Of a DNA stretch of 38,585 nucleotides, positions 20,295-28,001 are shown in pieces; the stretch's first letter is position 1, and each line of letters begins with the position of its first letter. The stretch comes from Carboxydothermus islandicus (lineage in GTDB: Bacteria; Bacillota; Z-2901; Carboxydothermales; Carboxydothermaceae), in the NCBI RefSeq assembly GCF_001950325.1, contig NZ_BDJL01000041.1, forward strand, positions 1 to 38,585, written 5' to 3'. The notes under the pieces were generated by a model that did not search any database, had not been told where the DNA came from, and was given only the letters and a program-made list of their open reading frames with translations. Both the position numbers and the translations under genes were made by a program.

Positions 20295-21440
20295 TTGAAG
20301 CGGGATTATTATGAAGTTTTAGGGGTGGCAAGAAATGCCACCCCTGAAGAAATAAAGAAAGCTTACCGAAAACTTGCGCGCAAATATCACCCGGATGTCA
20401 ATAAAGACGACCCCAATGCGGCAGAAAAATTTAAGGAAATTAACGAAGCGTACGAAGTGTTATCCGATCCGGAAAAAAGGGCCCGCTATGACCAATTTGG
20501 CCATGCGGGAGTTGACGGGAATTTTGCCGGCCAAGGAGGTTTTGGTGGCGGGGCCGGCATTAATTTTGAAGATATTTTTAGCGGTTTTGGCGGTTTTGGC
20601 GACTTATTTGACATGGTTTTTGGGAGCGGCAGAAAAGCCCGGCAGGGTCCGGTCCCCGGTGACGATATCGAAGCCGTTTTAGAGCTAACCTTAGAAGAAG
20701 CGGTTTTTGGAGGAGAGAAAGAATTAAGGGTTACCCGGACCGAGACCTGCGGTCGCTGCCAAGGCAACGGGGCCGAACCGGGAACGCCGATTATCACCTG
20801 TCCCACCTGTCAGGGACGGGGGCAGATCCACCAGGAAGTGAGGACCCTCTTTGGCCGCATGGTAAGAAGTCAGGTCTGCTCTACCTGCCGGGGTGAAGGG
20901 AAGATACCGAAAACCCCTTGTCGGGAGTGCGGTGGAAGTGGCTTGGTGCGGAAGACCCGGTCAATAACGGTAAAAATTCCTCCCGGCATTGACCATGGCC
21001 ATAGGCTTAGAATTGCCGGAGGGGGTGAAGCGGGCCGCTTTGGCGGGCCTCCGGGAGACCTATATGTTTACATTAAAATTAAACCGCACAAGCTGTTTAA
21101 GCGGGAAAATATCCACTTAAAATTGGAGAAGGAGATTTCCTTTGTTCAAGCCGCTTTGGGAGCCAAGGTAGAAATACCGACCATCGATGGGGGTACGGAG
21201 ATTTTGGAAATTCCCGAAGGAACCCAGACGGGTACCGTATTTACCATAAAAGGAAAAGGTGTACCGGTGGTAAATGGCTCCGGACGGGGAAATCTTTACG
21301 TAACGGTTAAAGTAGTTACCCCCACCAAACTTACGGAACGGCAAAAGCAGCTTTTACGGGAGTTTGAGGAGATATCCAAACAAAAAGAGGAAACGTTAAA
21401 AGAAAAATTTAATAAGTTTAAAAACAAATTTGCGTTATAA
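20295..21440 (+). CDS. dnaJ: Hsp40 co-chaperone DnaJ
   Basis: DnaJ delivers clients to DnaK and stimulates its ATPase. The 381-aa type I protein has the J domain with the HPD triad ([10 protein letters not shown]), a Gly/Phe-rich linker, four CxxCxGxG zinc repeats ([32 protein letters not shown]) and the C-terminal substrate-binding domain. The start is TTG at 20295 with GGTGAGG just upstream. All functional motifs are intact. Confidence 0.98.
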   Translation: MKRDYYEVLGVARNATPEEIKKAYRKLARKYHPDVNKDDPNAAEKFKEINEAYEVLSDPEKRARYDQFGHAGVDGNFAGQGGFGGGAGINFEDIFSGFGGFGDLFDMVFGSGRKARQGPVPGDDIEAVLELTLEEAVFGGEKELRVTRTETCGRCQGNGAEPGTPIITCPTCQGRGQIHQEVRTLFGRMVRSQVCSTCRGEGKIPKTPCRECGGSGLVRKTRSITVKIPPGIDHGHRLRIAGGGEAGRFGGPPGDLYVYIKIKPHKLFKRENIHLKLEKEISFVQAALGAKVEIPTIDGGTEILEIPEGTQTGTVFTIKGKGVPVVNGSGRGNLYVTVKVVTPTKLTERQKQLLREFEEISKQKEETLKEKFNKFKNKFAL

Positions 21441-21467
21441 TTAAAAGAAAAAAGACGGGTGAGGCCT

Positions 21468-22385
21468 GTGAAATATCTTGAAATTGCGGTGGAAGTGGAA
21501 AGTAGCTTTACCGAAACAATAGCCGACCTTTTCTGGGAATTTAATACCGGGGGGGTAAGTATTGAAGACCCCCTTTTGCTTTGGCAGTATATAAACGCTC
21601 AGATCTGGGATGCTTATGAATTTCCCGACAGCGTTTTAAAAGCGGAAAGGGCAACGGTACGGGCTTATTTCCCCTTAACGGAAAATATTAACACTCTTTT
21701 AAACCAGATTAATGAGAAATTAAAATCCTTAGAAATACCTTTTAACCTTTATTTCCAGGAAGTTGATGAGGAAAGCTGGGCTAATAGCTGGAAAAAATAT
21801 TTTAAACCGGTTGAAGTAGGGGAGTTTTTAATAAAACCTACCTGGGAAAAGCTACCTTCGGGCAAAGAAGGTAAAAAGATAATAGAAATTGACCCGGGGA
21901 TGGCTTTTGGAACGGGAACCCACGTTACCACCGCATTGGTTTTAGAGGCCTTACCGAACTACGTTAGCCCGGGCAAAGTAGTGGTGGATGTTGGTACCGG
22001 CTCCGGAATCTTAGCAATAGCTTCCGCTTTGCTGGGAGCCGAGAAGATTTATGCCTTAGATATTGATCCGGTGGCAGTAAAGGTTGCCCGGGATAATATT
22101 TCCATAAACCGCCTGGAAGACAGGATTACGGTGATAGAAAATGACCTATTACATGGTTTTAACCAGACCGTAGACGTTATCATTGCCAATATTATTGCAG
22201 CGGTAATTAAAGAGTTAGCTTTAGATGCTTACGAAAAATTAGCCACCGGTGGAATTTTTATCGGTTCGGGAATTATCTTAGAAAGAGAAAAGGAAGTTAT
22301 GGATAAACTTCTGGAAGTTGGTTTTAAAATTATTGAAAGAAAAAGCAGTGGTGGTTGGTGTCTTCTGGTTGCCAGAAAGGAGTAG
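21468..22385 (+). CDS. prmA: Ribosomal protein L11 methyltransferase
   Basis: PrmA trimethylates ribosomal protein L11 using S-adenosylmethionine. The 305-aa product has the PrmA N-terminal domain (KYLEIAVEVESSFTETIADLF) and a class I methyltransferase domain with IDPGMAFGTGTHVTT, VVDVGTGSGILAIA and NIIAAVI (the family's N-I-x-A motif). GTG 21468 was preferred because GGTGA precedes it and the protein then starts at the family's usual point; an earlier in-frame GTG at 21459 has no ribosome site. It continues the dnaJ transcript, as in Bacillus. Confidence 0.95.
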   Translation: MKYLEIAVEVESSFTETIADLFWEFNTGGVSIEDPLLLWQYINAQIWDAYEFPDSVLKAERATVRAYFPLTENINTLLNQINEKLKSLEIPFNLYFQEVDEESWANSWKKYFKPVEVGEFLIKPTWEKLPSGKEGKKIIEIDPGMAFGTGTHVTTALVLEALPNYVSPGKVVVDVGTGSGILAIASALLGAEKIYALDIDPVAVKVARDNISINRLEDRITVIENDLLHGFNQTVDVIIANIIAAVIKELALDAYEKLATGGIFIGSGIILEREKEVMDKLLEVGFKIIERKSSGGWCLLVARKE

Positions 22386-22391
22386 GGTGTG

Positions 22392-23138
22392 ATGCCGTAC
22401 TTTTTTCTACCCCCTGGGCAGGTCCAGGGGGATTATGCTTATCTTACCGGTGACGATGCTAAACATGTGGCCAGGGTTTTGAGAATAAAGCCCGGGGAAA
22501 AACTAACATTACAGGACGACCAGGAGTTTCGCTATCTATGTCAGGTAATAGCGGTAAAAAAAGATTTGGTTCAATTAAAGATTTTGGAGAAAAAAAGGGT
22601 TGTAACCATACCTCCGGTGAATGTAACTTTGGTGCAGGGGGTACCAAAGGGCGATAAAATGGATTTTATTGTGCAGAAGGCTACGGAGCTGGGGGTTTAT
22701 CGGATAATTCCGGTGGAAACCCTCAGGACGGTAGTGGTATTTGATGAGCGCAAGAAAAAGGATCGAGGCGAACGCTGGCAGAAAATTGCTTATGAAGCGG
22801 CAAAGCAGGCGGGAGTTAGCCGGGTTCCGGAAGTTTTTCCGGTAATAGATTTAAAGGCCCTGCCGGAATTTATTTCCGATGCTTTAATCTTGGTACCCTA
22901 TGAAGGCGAGGAGCAAACTTTTTTAAAGCAACTTTTAAATAGAGAGGCGGTAAAAAACGTTACGGTAATAATAGGACCCGAAGGGGGATTTGACCCCGGA
23001 GAGATTGAGTATTTAAAAAGTTTTGGGGCGGTCACTGTTAGCTTAGGGCCAAGAATTTTACGTACGGAAACGGCTGCTCTGGCCGTTCTTTCCATGGTTT
23101 TATATCAGTGGGGTGACCTTGGAGGAGAAGTAAGGTGA
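22392..23138 (+). CDS. rsmE: 16S rRNA m3U1498 methyltransferase RsmE
   Basis: RsmE methylates N3 of uridine 1498 in 16S rRNA. The 248-aa protein has the N-terminal PUA-like part (DDAKHVARVLRIKPGEKLTLQD) and the SPOUT knot (VQKATELGVYRIIPVETLRTVV, then VTVIIGPEGGFDPGEIEYLKSFGAVTVSLGPRILRTETAAL). AAAGGAG lies 9 bases before ATG 22392; a GTG one codon earlier is also possible. It overlaps mtaB by 4 bases (GTGA). Confidence 0.94.
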   Translation: MPYFFLPPGQVQGDYAYLTGDDAKHVARVLRIKPGEKLTLQDDQEFRYLCQVIAVKKDLVQLKILEKKRVVTIPPVNVTLVQGVPKGDKMDFIVQKATELGVYRIIPVETLRTVVVFDERKKKDRGERWQKIAYEAAKQAGVSRVPEVFPVIDLKALPEFISDALILVPYEGEEQTFLKQLLNREAVKNVTVIIGPEGGFDPGEIEYLKSFGAVTVSLGPRILRTETAALAVLSMVLYQWGDLGGEVR

Positions 23139-24439
23139 AAAAAGTAGCTTTTTATACCTTAGGTTGTAAAGTAAATCAGTACGAAACCGAAGCTTTAAAA
23201 GGAGCTTTTTTAGAAAAAGGGTATGAAATAGTTGACTTTAGCGATTATGCTGATATTTACGTTATAAACACCTGTACCGTTACCCATTTAAGTGACCGTA
23301 AATCCCGGCAGATGATCAGGAAGGCGGTGCAAAAAAATCCCCGGGCAGTGGTGGCGGCGGTGGGCTGTTATGCTCAAGTTGCCCCCGAGGAAATTTTAAA
23401 AATTCCCGAGGTAACTCTTGTTTTGGGGACCGTTCACAAAAACCGCCTGGTGGAGTTAGTGGAAAAAGTCTTAAGGGAACGGACAAAAATAAATGCGGTG
23501 GCCGGTTTTGAAGAGCTCCTGGAATTTGAAGAAATGCCTTTAAAGCTCGCCCCGGGGAAAGCCCGGGCTTTTGTTAAGATTCAGGAAGGGTGTAATAGCT
23601 ATTGCGCCTACTGTATTATTCCCTATGCCCGGGGGCCCCTTAGAAGCCGCCCCTTGGAGGATGTGGTAGCGGAGGTAAAAACGCTATGTCAGAACGGCTT
23701 TTCCGAAATTGTGCTTACGGGAATCCACACGGGAGCTTACGGCCAAGAAAAAAAAGAATTACCCAAACTTGCCGATTTGGTGGCCGAGTTATTTAAAATT
23801 CCCGAACTAAAGAGGCTTCGTTTGAGCTCTATTGAACCGCAGGATTTTACCGTGGAATTACTGGAGGTTTTAGCGGATAGCCCTAAATTCTGCCGCCATC
23901 TCCACCTCCCCCTGCAAAGTGGTGATGACGATATTTTAAGGGCGATGCGCCGGAAATATACTTCATATGAGTATTTAAGGTTAATTGAAACAATTCGAGA
24001 ACGGATTCCCGAGATCGCTTTAACTTCTGATGTTATCGTTGGTTTTCCGGGAGAAACCGAAGAGCAGTTTTTAAACAGTTACAATTTAGTAAAAAAGGTT
24101 GGTTTTATGGACATTCACGTTTTTAAATACTCCCCGCGAGCGGGTACGCCGGCGGCAAAAATGCCAGATCAGGTACCGGAGCGGGAAAAAGAGCGGAGAA
24201 GCCTTTTACTTTTAAATTTAAAAGAGGAACTTTTTAAAAATTATGCATCTAAATTTCTCGGTAAAATTTTAGAGGTTATTCCCGAGGAACGGGATACGGA
24301 AGGCTTTTGGGAAGGACATAGCGATAATTATTTAAGAGTCAAGTTTTCGGGCAATAATATAAAGCGGGGAGAAATTTATCCGGTAAAAATTACCGAGATA
24401 AAAGAGGACCATGTTAGCGGAGAGTTGATAAATAACTAA
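23135..24439 (+). CDS. mtaB: tRNA t6A37 methylthiotransferase MtaB
   Basis: MtaB adds a methylthio group to t6A at position 37 of certain tRNAs to make ms2t6A. The 434-aa protein has the UPF0004 N-terminal cluster domain (YTLGCKVNQYETEALKGAF, INTCTVTHLSDRKSRQMIRK, VVAAVGCYAQ), the radical-SAM cluster motif CNSYCAYCIIPYARG, and a C-terminal TRAM-like domain. The opening GCKVNQYE marks it as MtaB instead of MiaB. The start is GTG at 23135, sharing GTGA with the rsmE stop. It is probably the last gene of the heat-shock transcript. Confidence 0.95.
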   Translation: MKKVAFYTLGCKVNQYETEALKGAFLEKGYEIVDFSDYADIYVINTCTVTHLSDRKSRQMIRKAVQKNPRAVVAAVGCYAQVAPEEILKIPEVTLVLGTVHKNRLVELVEKVLRERTKINAVAGFEELLEFEEMPLKLAPGKARAFVKIQEGCNSYCAYCIIPYARGPLRSRPLEDVVAEVKTLCQNGFSEIVLTGIHTGAYGQEKKELPKLADLVAELFKIPELKRLRLSSIEPQDFTVELLEVLADSPKFCRHLHLPLQSGDDDILRAMRRKYTSYEYLRLIETIRERIPEIALTSDVIVGFPGETEEQFLNSYNLVKKVGFMDIHVFKYSPRAGTPAAKMPDQVPEREKERRSLLLLNLKEELFKNYASKFLGKILEVIPEERDTEGFWEGHSDNYLRVKFSGNNIKRGEIYPVKITEIKEDHVSGELINN

Positions 24440-24444
24440 AATTT

Positions 24445-24464
24445 TTCTTGCCAGCAGGAATTTT
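24445..24464 (+). terminator. Possible weak terminator after mtaB
   Basis: TTCTTG (24445-24450) pairs with CAGGAA (24455-24460), with one G-U pair, around a CCAG loop and is followed by TTTT. It is short and overlaps the -35 of the next promoter, so it may not be a true terminator. Confidence 0.35.
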
Positions 24465-24476
24465 ATAGTGTATTGT
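24448..24476 (+). promoter_or_regulatory. Possible promoter of the HIT-rpsU-yqeY unit
   Basis: TTGCCA (24448-24453) and TATTGT (24471-24476) are 17 bases apart. RNA would start near 24483 and carry a leader of about 50 bases with a strong hairpin over the ribosome site. Confidence 0.5.
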
Positions 24477-24508
24477 AGAATTATCTCCTTTTGTAAGGAT
24501 TGAATTGT

Positions 24509-24535
24509 ACCTTTCTCCCGAGGGGAGGTGAAGGT
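24509..24535 (+). promoter_or_regulatory. Hairpin enclosing the HIT gene ribosome binding site
   Basis: ACCTT (24509-24513) pairs with AAGGT (24531-24535) and CTCCC (24515-24519) pairs with GGGAG (24523-24527) around a GAG loop. The ribosome site GGGGAGGTG lies inside the 3' arm and the hairpin ends at the base before the ATG, so it could block translation until it is melted or bound. Confidence 0.5.
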
Positions 24536-24877
24536 ATGAGTGACTGTCTCTTCTGCAGGATTGCCCGGAAAGAAATTTCCTCAGCTATTGTGTATGAAGA
24601 CGAATTAGTGGTGGCTTTTCGCGACATCAATCCGGTGGCACCGGTGCATATATTGATTGTTCCTAAGGTACATCTGGAAAATATAGCGGACTTAGGAGAA
24701 GAACACCGGGAGCTTGCTGGACATTTGCTGCTAAAAGCCCGGGAAATTGCTGAAAAAGAAGGAATCAGTGATTCTGGGTATCGTCTGGTCAGCAATTGCA
24801 GAAAAGACGGCGGTCAAGAGATTTACCACCTCCATTTCCACTTAATTGGCGGTAGACCGTTAGGTAAATTTGCCTAA
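24536..24877 (+). CDS. HIT-family nucleotide hydrolase (HinT-like)
   Basis: The 113-aa protein belongs to the histidine-triad hydrolases, which split phosphoramidate or dinucleotide substrates. It has CLFC near the start (a zinc-binding pair seen in this branch), INPVAPVHILIVPKVH, and the histidine triad HLHFHLIGG with its catalytic histidine. The length is that of HinT/HIT purine nucleoside phosphoramidases. ATG 24536 follows GGGGAGGTG directly; an in-frame TTG at 24500 has no ribosome site. rpsU follows after 41 bases. Its physiological substrate is not known. Confidence 0.92.
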   Translation: MSDCLFCRIARKEISSAIVYEDELVVAFRDINPVAPVHILIVPKVHLENIADLGEEHRELAGHLLLKAREIAEKEGISDSGYRLVSNCRKDGGQEIYHLHFHLIGGRPLGKFA

Positions 24878-24890
24878 TTAAGGCGGCAAA

Positions 24891-24911
24891 GGGGGTGGGG
24901 AGGAGGGAGGG
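24891..24911 (+). other. G-rich run with four G-tracts at the rpsU ribosome binding site
   Basis: Tracts of 5, 4, 3 and 3 G, with one extra GG, occur within 21 bases and are separated by single or few A/T bases, matching a G-quadruplex pattern. The same bases contain the GGAGG-type ribosome sites for rpsU. Confidence 0.5.
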
Positions 24912-24918
24912 ATAGAAA

Positions 24919-25098
24919 GTGGCAGAAGTTAGAGTTGGCAAAAATGAAAGTTTAGATAGCGCTTTAAAGCGGTTTAAAAGATCTTGCCAAAAAGCCGGCT
25001 TAATGGCTGAAATGCGCAAAAGAGAACATTACGAAAAACCCAGCGTGAGAAGGAAGAAAAAAGCTCAAGCCAGAAATAAGAAAAAGCGTTATGCTTAA
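24919..25098 (+). CDS. rpsU: 30S ribosomal protein S21
   Basis: S21 binds the small subunit near the mRNA exit and the anti-SD region of 16S rRNA and aids initiation. The 59-aa product reads [20 protein letters not shown] after the initiator, then [29 protein letters not shown] and a basic tail, as in Firmicute S21. The start is GTG at 24919, behind the G/A-rich GGAGGGAGGG region. yqeY follows after 9 bases, the conserved rpsU-yqeY pair. It is a short gene that length filters miss. Confidence 0.95.
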   Translation: MAEVRVGKNESLDSALKRFKRSCQKAGLMAEMRKREHYEKPSVRRKKKAQARNKKKRYA

Positions 25099-25107
25099 GG
25101 TGATCTT

Positions 25108-25548
25108 ATGTTAAACCGCATTGAACAGGATTTAAAAGAGAGTTTAAAACAAAGGGCTACGGTAAGGCTTAATGTTTTACGAATGGTAAAAGCGGCAATT
25201 AAAAATGCTGAAATTGAAAAAGGAAGAAGCCTTACCGATGATGAGATTGTTGGAATCATCCAAAAGGAAATTAAATCCCGCAAAGAAGTGCTACCCAACT
25301 ACGAAAAAGCCGAACGTACCGAGGATGTTGCTAAAATTCAAGAAGAAATAAAAATTCTTGAGAGCTACCTTCCGGCCCAGTTAAGCGAAACGGAGTTAGA
25401 GGAAATAATTAAAGTCACCATGGAAGAAGTGGGGGCATCTAAACCTTCGGACATGGGAAAATTAATGCCGGCGGTACTTGCCAAGGTAAAGGGGCGGGCT
25501 GACGGTAAGGTAGTTGCGGAGTTAGTGAAAAAGCTTTTGGCCAAATAG
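25108..25548 (+). CDS. yqeY: GatB/YqeY domain protein
   Basis: The 146-aa protein is the stand-alone form of the tRNA-binding YqeY domain also found at the end of GatB, the amidotransferase that makes Gln-tRNA and Asn-tRNA. Motifs include the helical start (LNRIEQDLKESLKQRATVRLNVLRMVKAAIKNAEIEKG) and the C-terminal YLPAQLSETELEEII and GKLMPAVLAKVKGRADGKVVAELVKKLL. AAGGTGATCTT precedes the ATG. Its precise role is unsettled. A strong terminator begins just after the stop. Confidence 0.92.
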   Translation: MLNRIEQDLKESLKQRATVRLNVLRMVKAAIKNAEIEKGRSLTDDEIVGIIQKEIKSRKEVLPNYEKAERTEDVAKIQEEIKILESYLPAQLSETELEEIIKVTMEEVGASKPSDMGKLMPAVLAKVKGRADGKVVAELVKKLLAK

Positions 25549-25576
25549 CATGAAAACCCTTCCTGCTGCATATATT
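25548..25576 (+). promoter_or_regulatory. Possible sigma-E promoter for yqfC-yqfD inside the terminator
   Basis: CATATATT (25569-25576) lies in the terminator loop and is identical to the -10-like element before spoIIP. Fourteen bases upstream, GCATGAA (25548-25554) partly fits a sigma-E -35 (GCAT half only). RNA would start near 25583, inside the 3' arm, so that transcript would lack the 5' arm and leave the yqfC ribosome site free. Confidence 0.4.
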
Positions 25577-25599
25577 GATTTAGCAGGGAGGGTTTTTTT
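25553..25599 (+). terminator. Terminator after yqeY, with the yqfC ribosome site in its 3' arm
   Basis: The 15-base arm at 25553-25567 (AAAACCCTTCCTGCT) pairs with 25582-25596, with one G-U pair, and seven T follow (25593-25599). The 3' arm includes GGGAGGG at 25586-25592, which is the only ribosome site for yqfC, whose ATG is the next base after the T run. Confidence 0.85.
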
Positions 25600-25851
25600 A
25601 TGCCTAAAAAGTGGACAATATTTCCGGGAGAAATTTTTGCCGATTTACCGAAGGTGGTTTTTCTGGGCAATGAGATGGTAATTGTGGAAGGACATAAAGG
25701 AATCCAATTTTATTCGCCGGAAGAAATAAAAATCATAAGGTTTAATGAAAAAATAACCCTTGAAGGTAAGAATTTGGAAATCTTTTTAATCACCTCCGAA
25801 GAACTGCAAATTACCGGGCAAATTGAGCGGGTATACTTCGAGAGGGGGTGA
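25600..25851 (+). CDS. yqfC: Sporulation protein YqfC (YabP/YqfC family)
   Basis: The 83-aa product belongs to the small YabP/YqfC family of sporulation proteins (FPGEIFADLPKVVFLGNEMVIVEGHKGIQFYSPEEIKI, GKNLEIFLITSEELQITGQI). In Bacillus, yqfC is made in the mother cell under sigma-E and lies directly before yqfD, as here. The ATG follows GGGAGGG and seven T. It overlaps the non-preferred GTG start of yqfD. Its molecular function is not known. Confidence 0.88.
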   Translation: MPKKWTIFPGEIFADLPKVVFLGNEMVIVEGHKGIQFYSPEEIKIIRFNEKITLEGKNLEIFLITSEELQITGQIERVYFERG

Positions 25852-25856
25852 AATTG

Positions 25857-27002
25857 ATGCTGAAATGGCTGTTCGGTGAAATTCATTTTAAATTTCAGGG
25901 TAGGGAAGTTGAGCGTTTTTTAAATTTGGCCTTCAGCCGGCAGGTTGATTTAAGGGAAGTAAAATATACTACGGATGGTCTGACCTTTAAAACTACTTTA
26001 AAAAATTTTCGCCAGGTGAAAGCCATAGGGAAAAGGGTGGGAGGAAAAACAAAAGTTATTGCTAAAGAGGGGGTTTGGTTTTGGTGGAAGAAAGCCCTAA
26101 AAAGGCCAGGGATAATTGCCGGGCTTTTTTTACTTTTAGGGATAATTTATTTTCTTACCGGTTTTATCTGGTTTATTGAAATTGATGGTTTTTCCGGTAG
26201 ACAAAGAGAAATTTTAGATATTTTAAAAACCCGGAAGGTTAAACCGTTTGTTAGAAAAAAAGCAGTTGATGAAAAAATGCTAAAACGGGAAATTTTAGCT
26301 CAAATACCCGATATGGCCTGGGTGGGAATTGAAAAAAAAGGGGTTAGGCTTATCATCACGGGTAAAATGCGGGAGGAAAGTTACCGGCAAAAATACAAAA
26401 AGGCGGATATTGTGGCCAAAAGAGAGGGAATTATTAAAGAAATATTAGTGTTTCGGGGAAGTTTAAGGGTAAAGCCGGGGCAGAAAGTTACCGCGGGGGA
26501 GGTACTTATTTCCGGGGTTGATGAACGGGGAGAGCCCATTGTAGCGGAAGGAACGGTAAAGGCGGTTACCTGGTATAAAAAAAAGGTGCGGATGCCTTTA
26601 AGAGAAGAACGCTTGGTACCCACCGGACAGGAAAATAGTTTAGTTAAGCTTTATCTCGGGAAAAAAGAAATAACGTTAAAAAAGCCCCCAAAAAACTTTG
26701 CGCTGGCTATCATGGTGGAAAAGCGTTATAAATTTTCATTAGGTAAAAGGATAACCATTCCCGTTGAATTATACAAAGTAACCTCTAAAGAAGTTGAAAG
26801 AAAGGTTAGAAACCTGACCCTTGAGGAAGGAGAGCAAAAGGCGTATAATTTAGCATTAGAAGAACTTAAAAAAGAAGTGGATATGAAGCAGATAACCAAT
26901 ATGGATAAAACGGTTCGGAGTTTGGGGGATGCAGTGGAAGTAGTGGTGAAAGCTCAGGCGATAGAAGATATCGGTCAAATCTCAGGGATACAGGAGGATT
27001 AA
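25857..27002 (+). CDS. yqfD: Sporulation protein YqfD
   Basis: YqfD is a membrane protein of the sporulation program. From ATG 25857 it is 381 aa, with an N-terminal soluble region, a membrane helix around residue 80-105 (GIIAGLFLLLGIIYFLTGFIWFIEIDG), and a large extracytoplasmic domain (ILAQIPDMAWVGIEKKGVRLIITG, KPGQKVTAGEVLISG). AGAGGGGGTGA gives that ATG good spacing; a GTG at 25848 overlaps this site. phoH follows after 2 bases. Its function beyond sporulation is unknown. Confidence 0.9.
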   Translation: MLKWLFGEIHFKFQGREVERFLNLAFSRQVDLREVKYTTDGLTFKTTLKNFRQVKAIGKRVGGKTKVIAKEGVWFWWKKALKRPGIIAGLFLLLGIIYFLTGFIWFIEIDGFSGRQREILDILKTRKVKPFVRKKAVDEKMLKREILAQIPDMAWVGIEKKGVRLIITGKMREESYRQKYKKADIVAKREGIIKEILVFRGSLRVKPGQKVTAGEVLISGVDERGEPIVAEGTVKAVTWYKKKVRMPLREERLVPTGQENSLVKLYLGKKEITLKKPPKNFALAIMVEKRYKFSLGKRITIPVELYKVTSKEVERKVRNLTLEEGEQKAYNLALEELKKEVDMKQITNMDKTVRSLGDAVEVVVKAQAIEDIGQISGIQED

Positions 27003-27004
27003 CC

Positions 27005-27982
27005 TTGGCGAAAAAAGAACAACGGATGGTGGTAGCTGATAAAGAGTTTTTTCGGGCTTTGTTTGGCAAGTATGATGAAAACTTAAAGCTTATTGAAGAG
27101 CTTTTGCCCGTTACCATTAATTTAAGAGAAGGAGAAATTTTAATAACCGGGGAAGAAGATGCGGTAAATAAAGCAGTGGGGTTACTCGAAGATCTGTATA
27201 ATTATTATCTTGCCGGAAATCCCATCACCACCCGGGAAATTCGTTATGCTTTTTCCACGGAAAAAAGCGGTGTTTTGGGGCTTTTAGGGGAGGAAACGGT
27301 TTATATAACTCCCCGGGGTAAAAAAATTAAACCCAAAAGCTTAAGACAGAAAATGTATCTCGAAGCCATTAAAAAGTATGATATAGTCTTTGCCATTGGA
27401 CCGGCAGGTACGGGAAAAACTTACCTGGCGGTGGTAATGGCAGTATTGGCTTTAAAGCAAAAAGAAGTTGCCCGGATAATCTTAACCCGACCAGCGGTTG
27501 AGGCGGGAGAAAAGTTAGGGTTTTTACCGGGGGATTTACAGGAAAAAGTAAATCCCTATTTACGGCCGCTTTACGATAGTTTGTACGATATTTTGGGGTT
27601 GGAGACTACCCAGAAATACCTGGAAAAACAAATTATTGAGGTTGCGCCTTTAGCTTACATGCGTGGGCGCACCCTGGATGACGCGTTTATTATCTTAGAT
27701 GAGGCCCAAAATACGACGCCGGAGCAAATGAAAATGTTTTTAACCCGTCTGGGCTTTGGCTCAAAAGCGGTAATAACCGGGGATACCACCCAGGTGGATT
27801 TACCCCGGGGACAGGAATCCGGTCTGGTGGAGGCGGAACAGATCTTAAAGCCAATTAAGGGTATAAACTTTTCTTATTTTACCCGGGAAGACGTAGTAAG
27901 GCATCCCTTGGTCCAGGAAATTATTGAGCAGTACGAAAAAGCCCGGAAGATCAAGGACAGGGAGGGAACGGGTCATTCTTAA
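27005..27982 (+). CDS. phoH: PhoH-family ATPase
   Basis: The 325-aa protein is a cytoplasmic P-loop ATPase of the PhoH group, often linked to RNA handling and commonly encoded next to ybeY. It has a KH-like N-terminal region, Walker A GPAGTGKT, the RPAVEAGEKLGFLPGDLQEKVNPYLRPLYD stretch split over the core, Walker B FIILDEAQN and GDTTQVDLP. The start is TTG at 27005, with AGGAGG 7 bases upstream. The phoH-pgpH-ybeY-dgkA-era order is conserved in Firmicutes. The name reflects phosphate regulation in E. coli and says little about this role. Confidence 0.93.
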   Translation: MAKKEQRMVVADKEFFRALFGKYDENLKLIEELLPVTINLREGEILITGEEDAVNKAVGLLEDLYNYYLAGNPITTREIRYAFSTEKSGVLGLLGEETVYITPRGKKIKPKSLRQKMYLEAIKKYDIVFAIGPAGTGKTYLAVVMAVLALKQKEVARIILTRPAVEAGEKLGFLPGDLQEKVNPYLRPLYDSLYDILGLETTQKYLEKQIIEVAPLAYMRGRTLDDAFIILDEAQNTTPEQMKMFLTRLGFGSKAVITGDTTQVDLPRGQESGLVEAEQILKPIKGINFSYFTREDVVRHPLVQEIIEQYEKARKIKDREGTGHS

Positions 27983-28001
27983 ACTTAAAGCAAAACAAAT
28001 A

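Noticed and set aside
20486-20806. 106-codon minus-strand frame opposite dnaJ
   Set aside because: Its Pro/Lys/Ser-rich sequence is what the reverse of the Gly/Phe-rich and zinc regions gives. No start signal or promoter.
25365-25670. 101-codon minus-strand frame across the yqeY-yqfC junction
   Set aside because: It runs through a strong terminator and two supported genes, and has no ribosome site.
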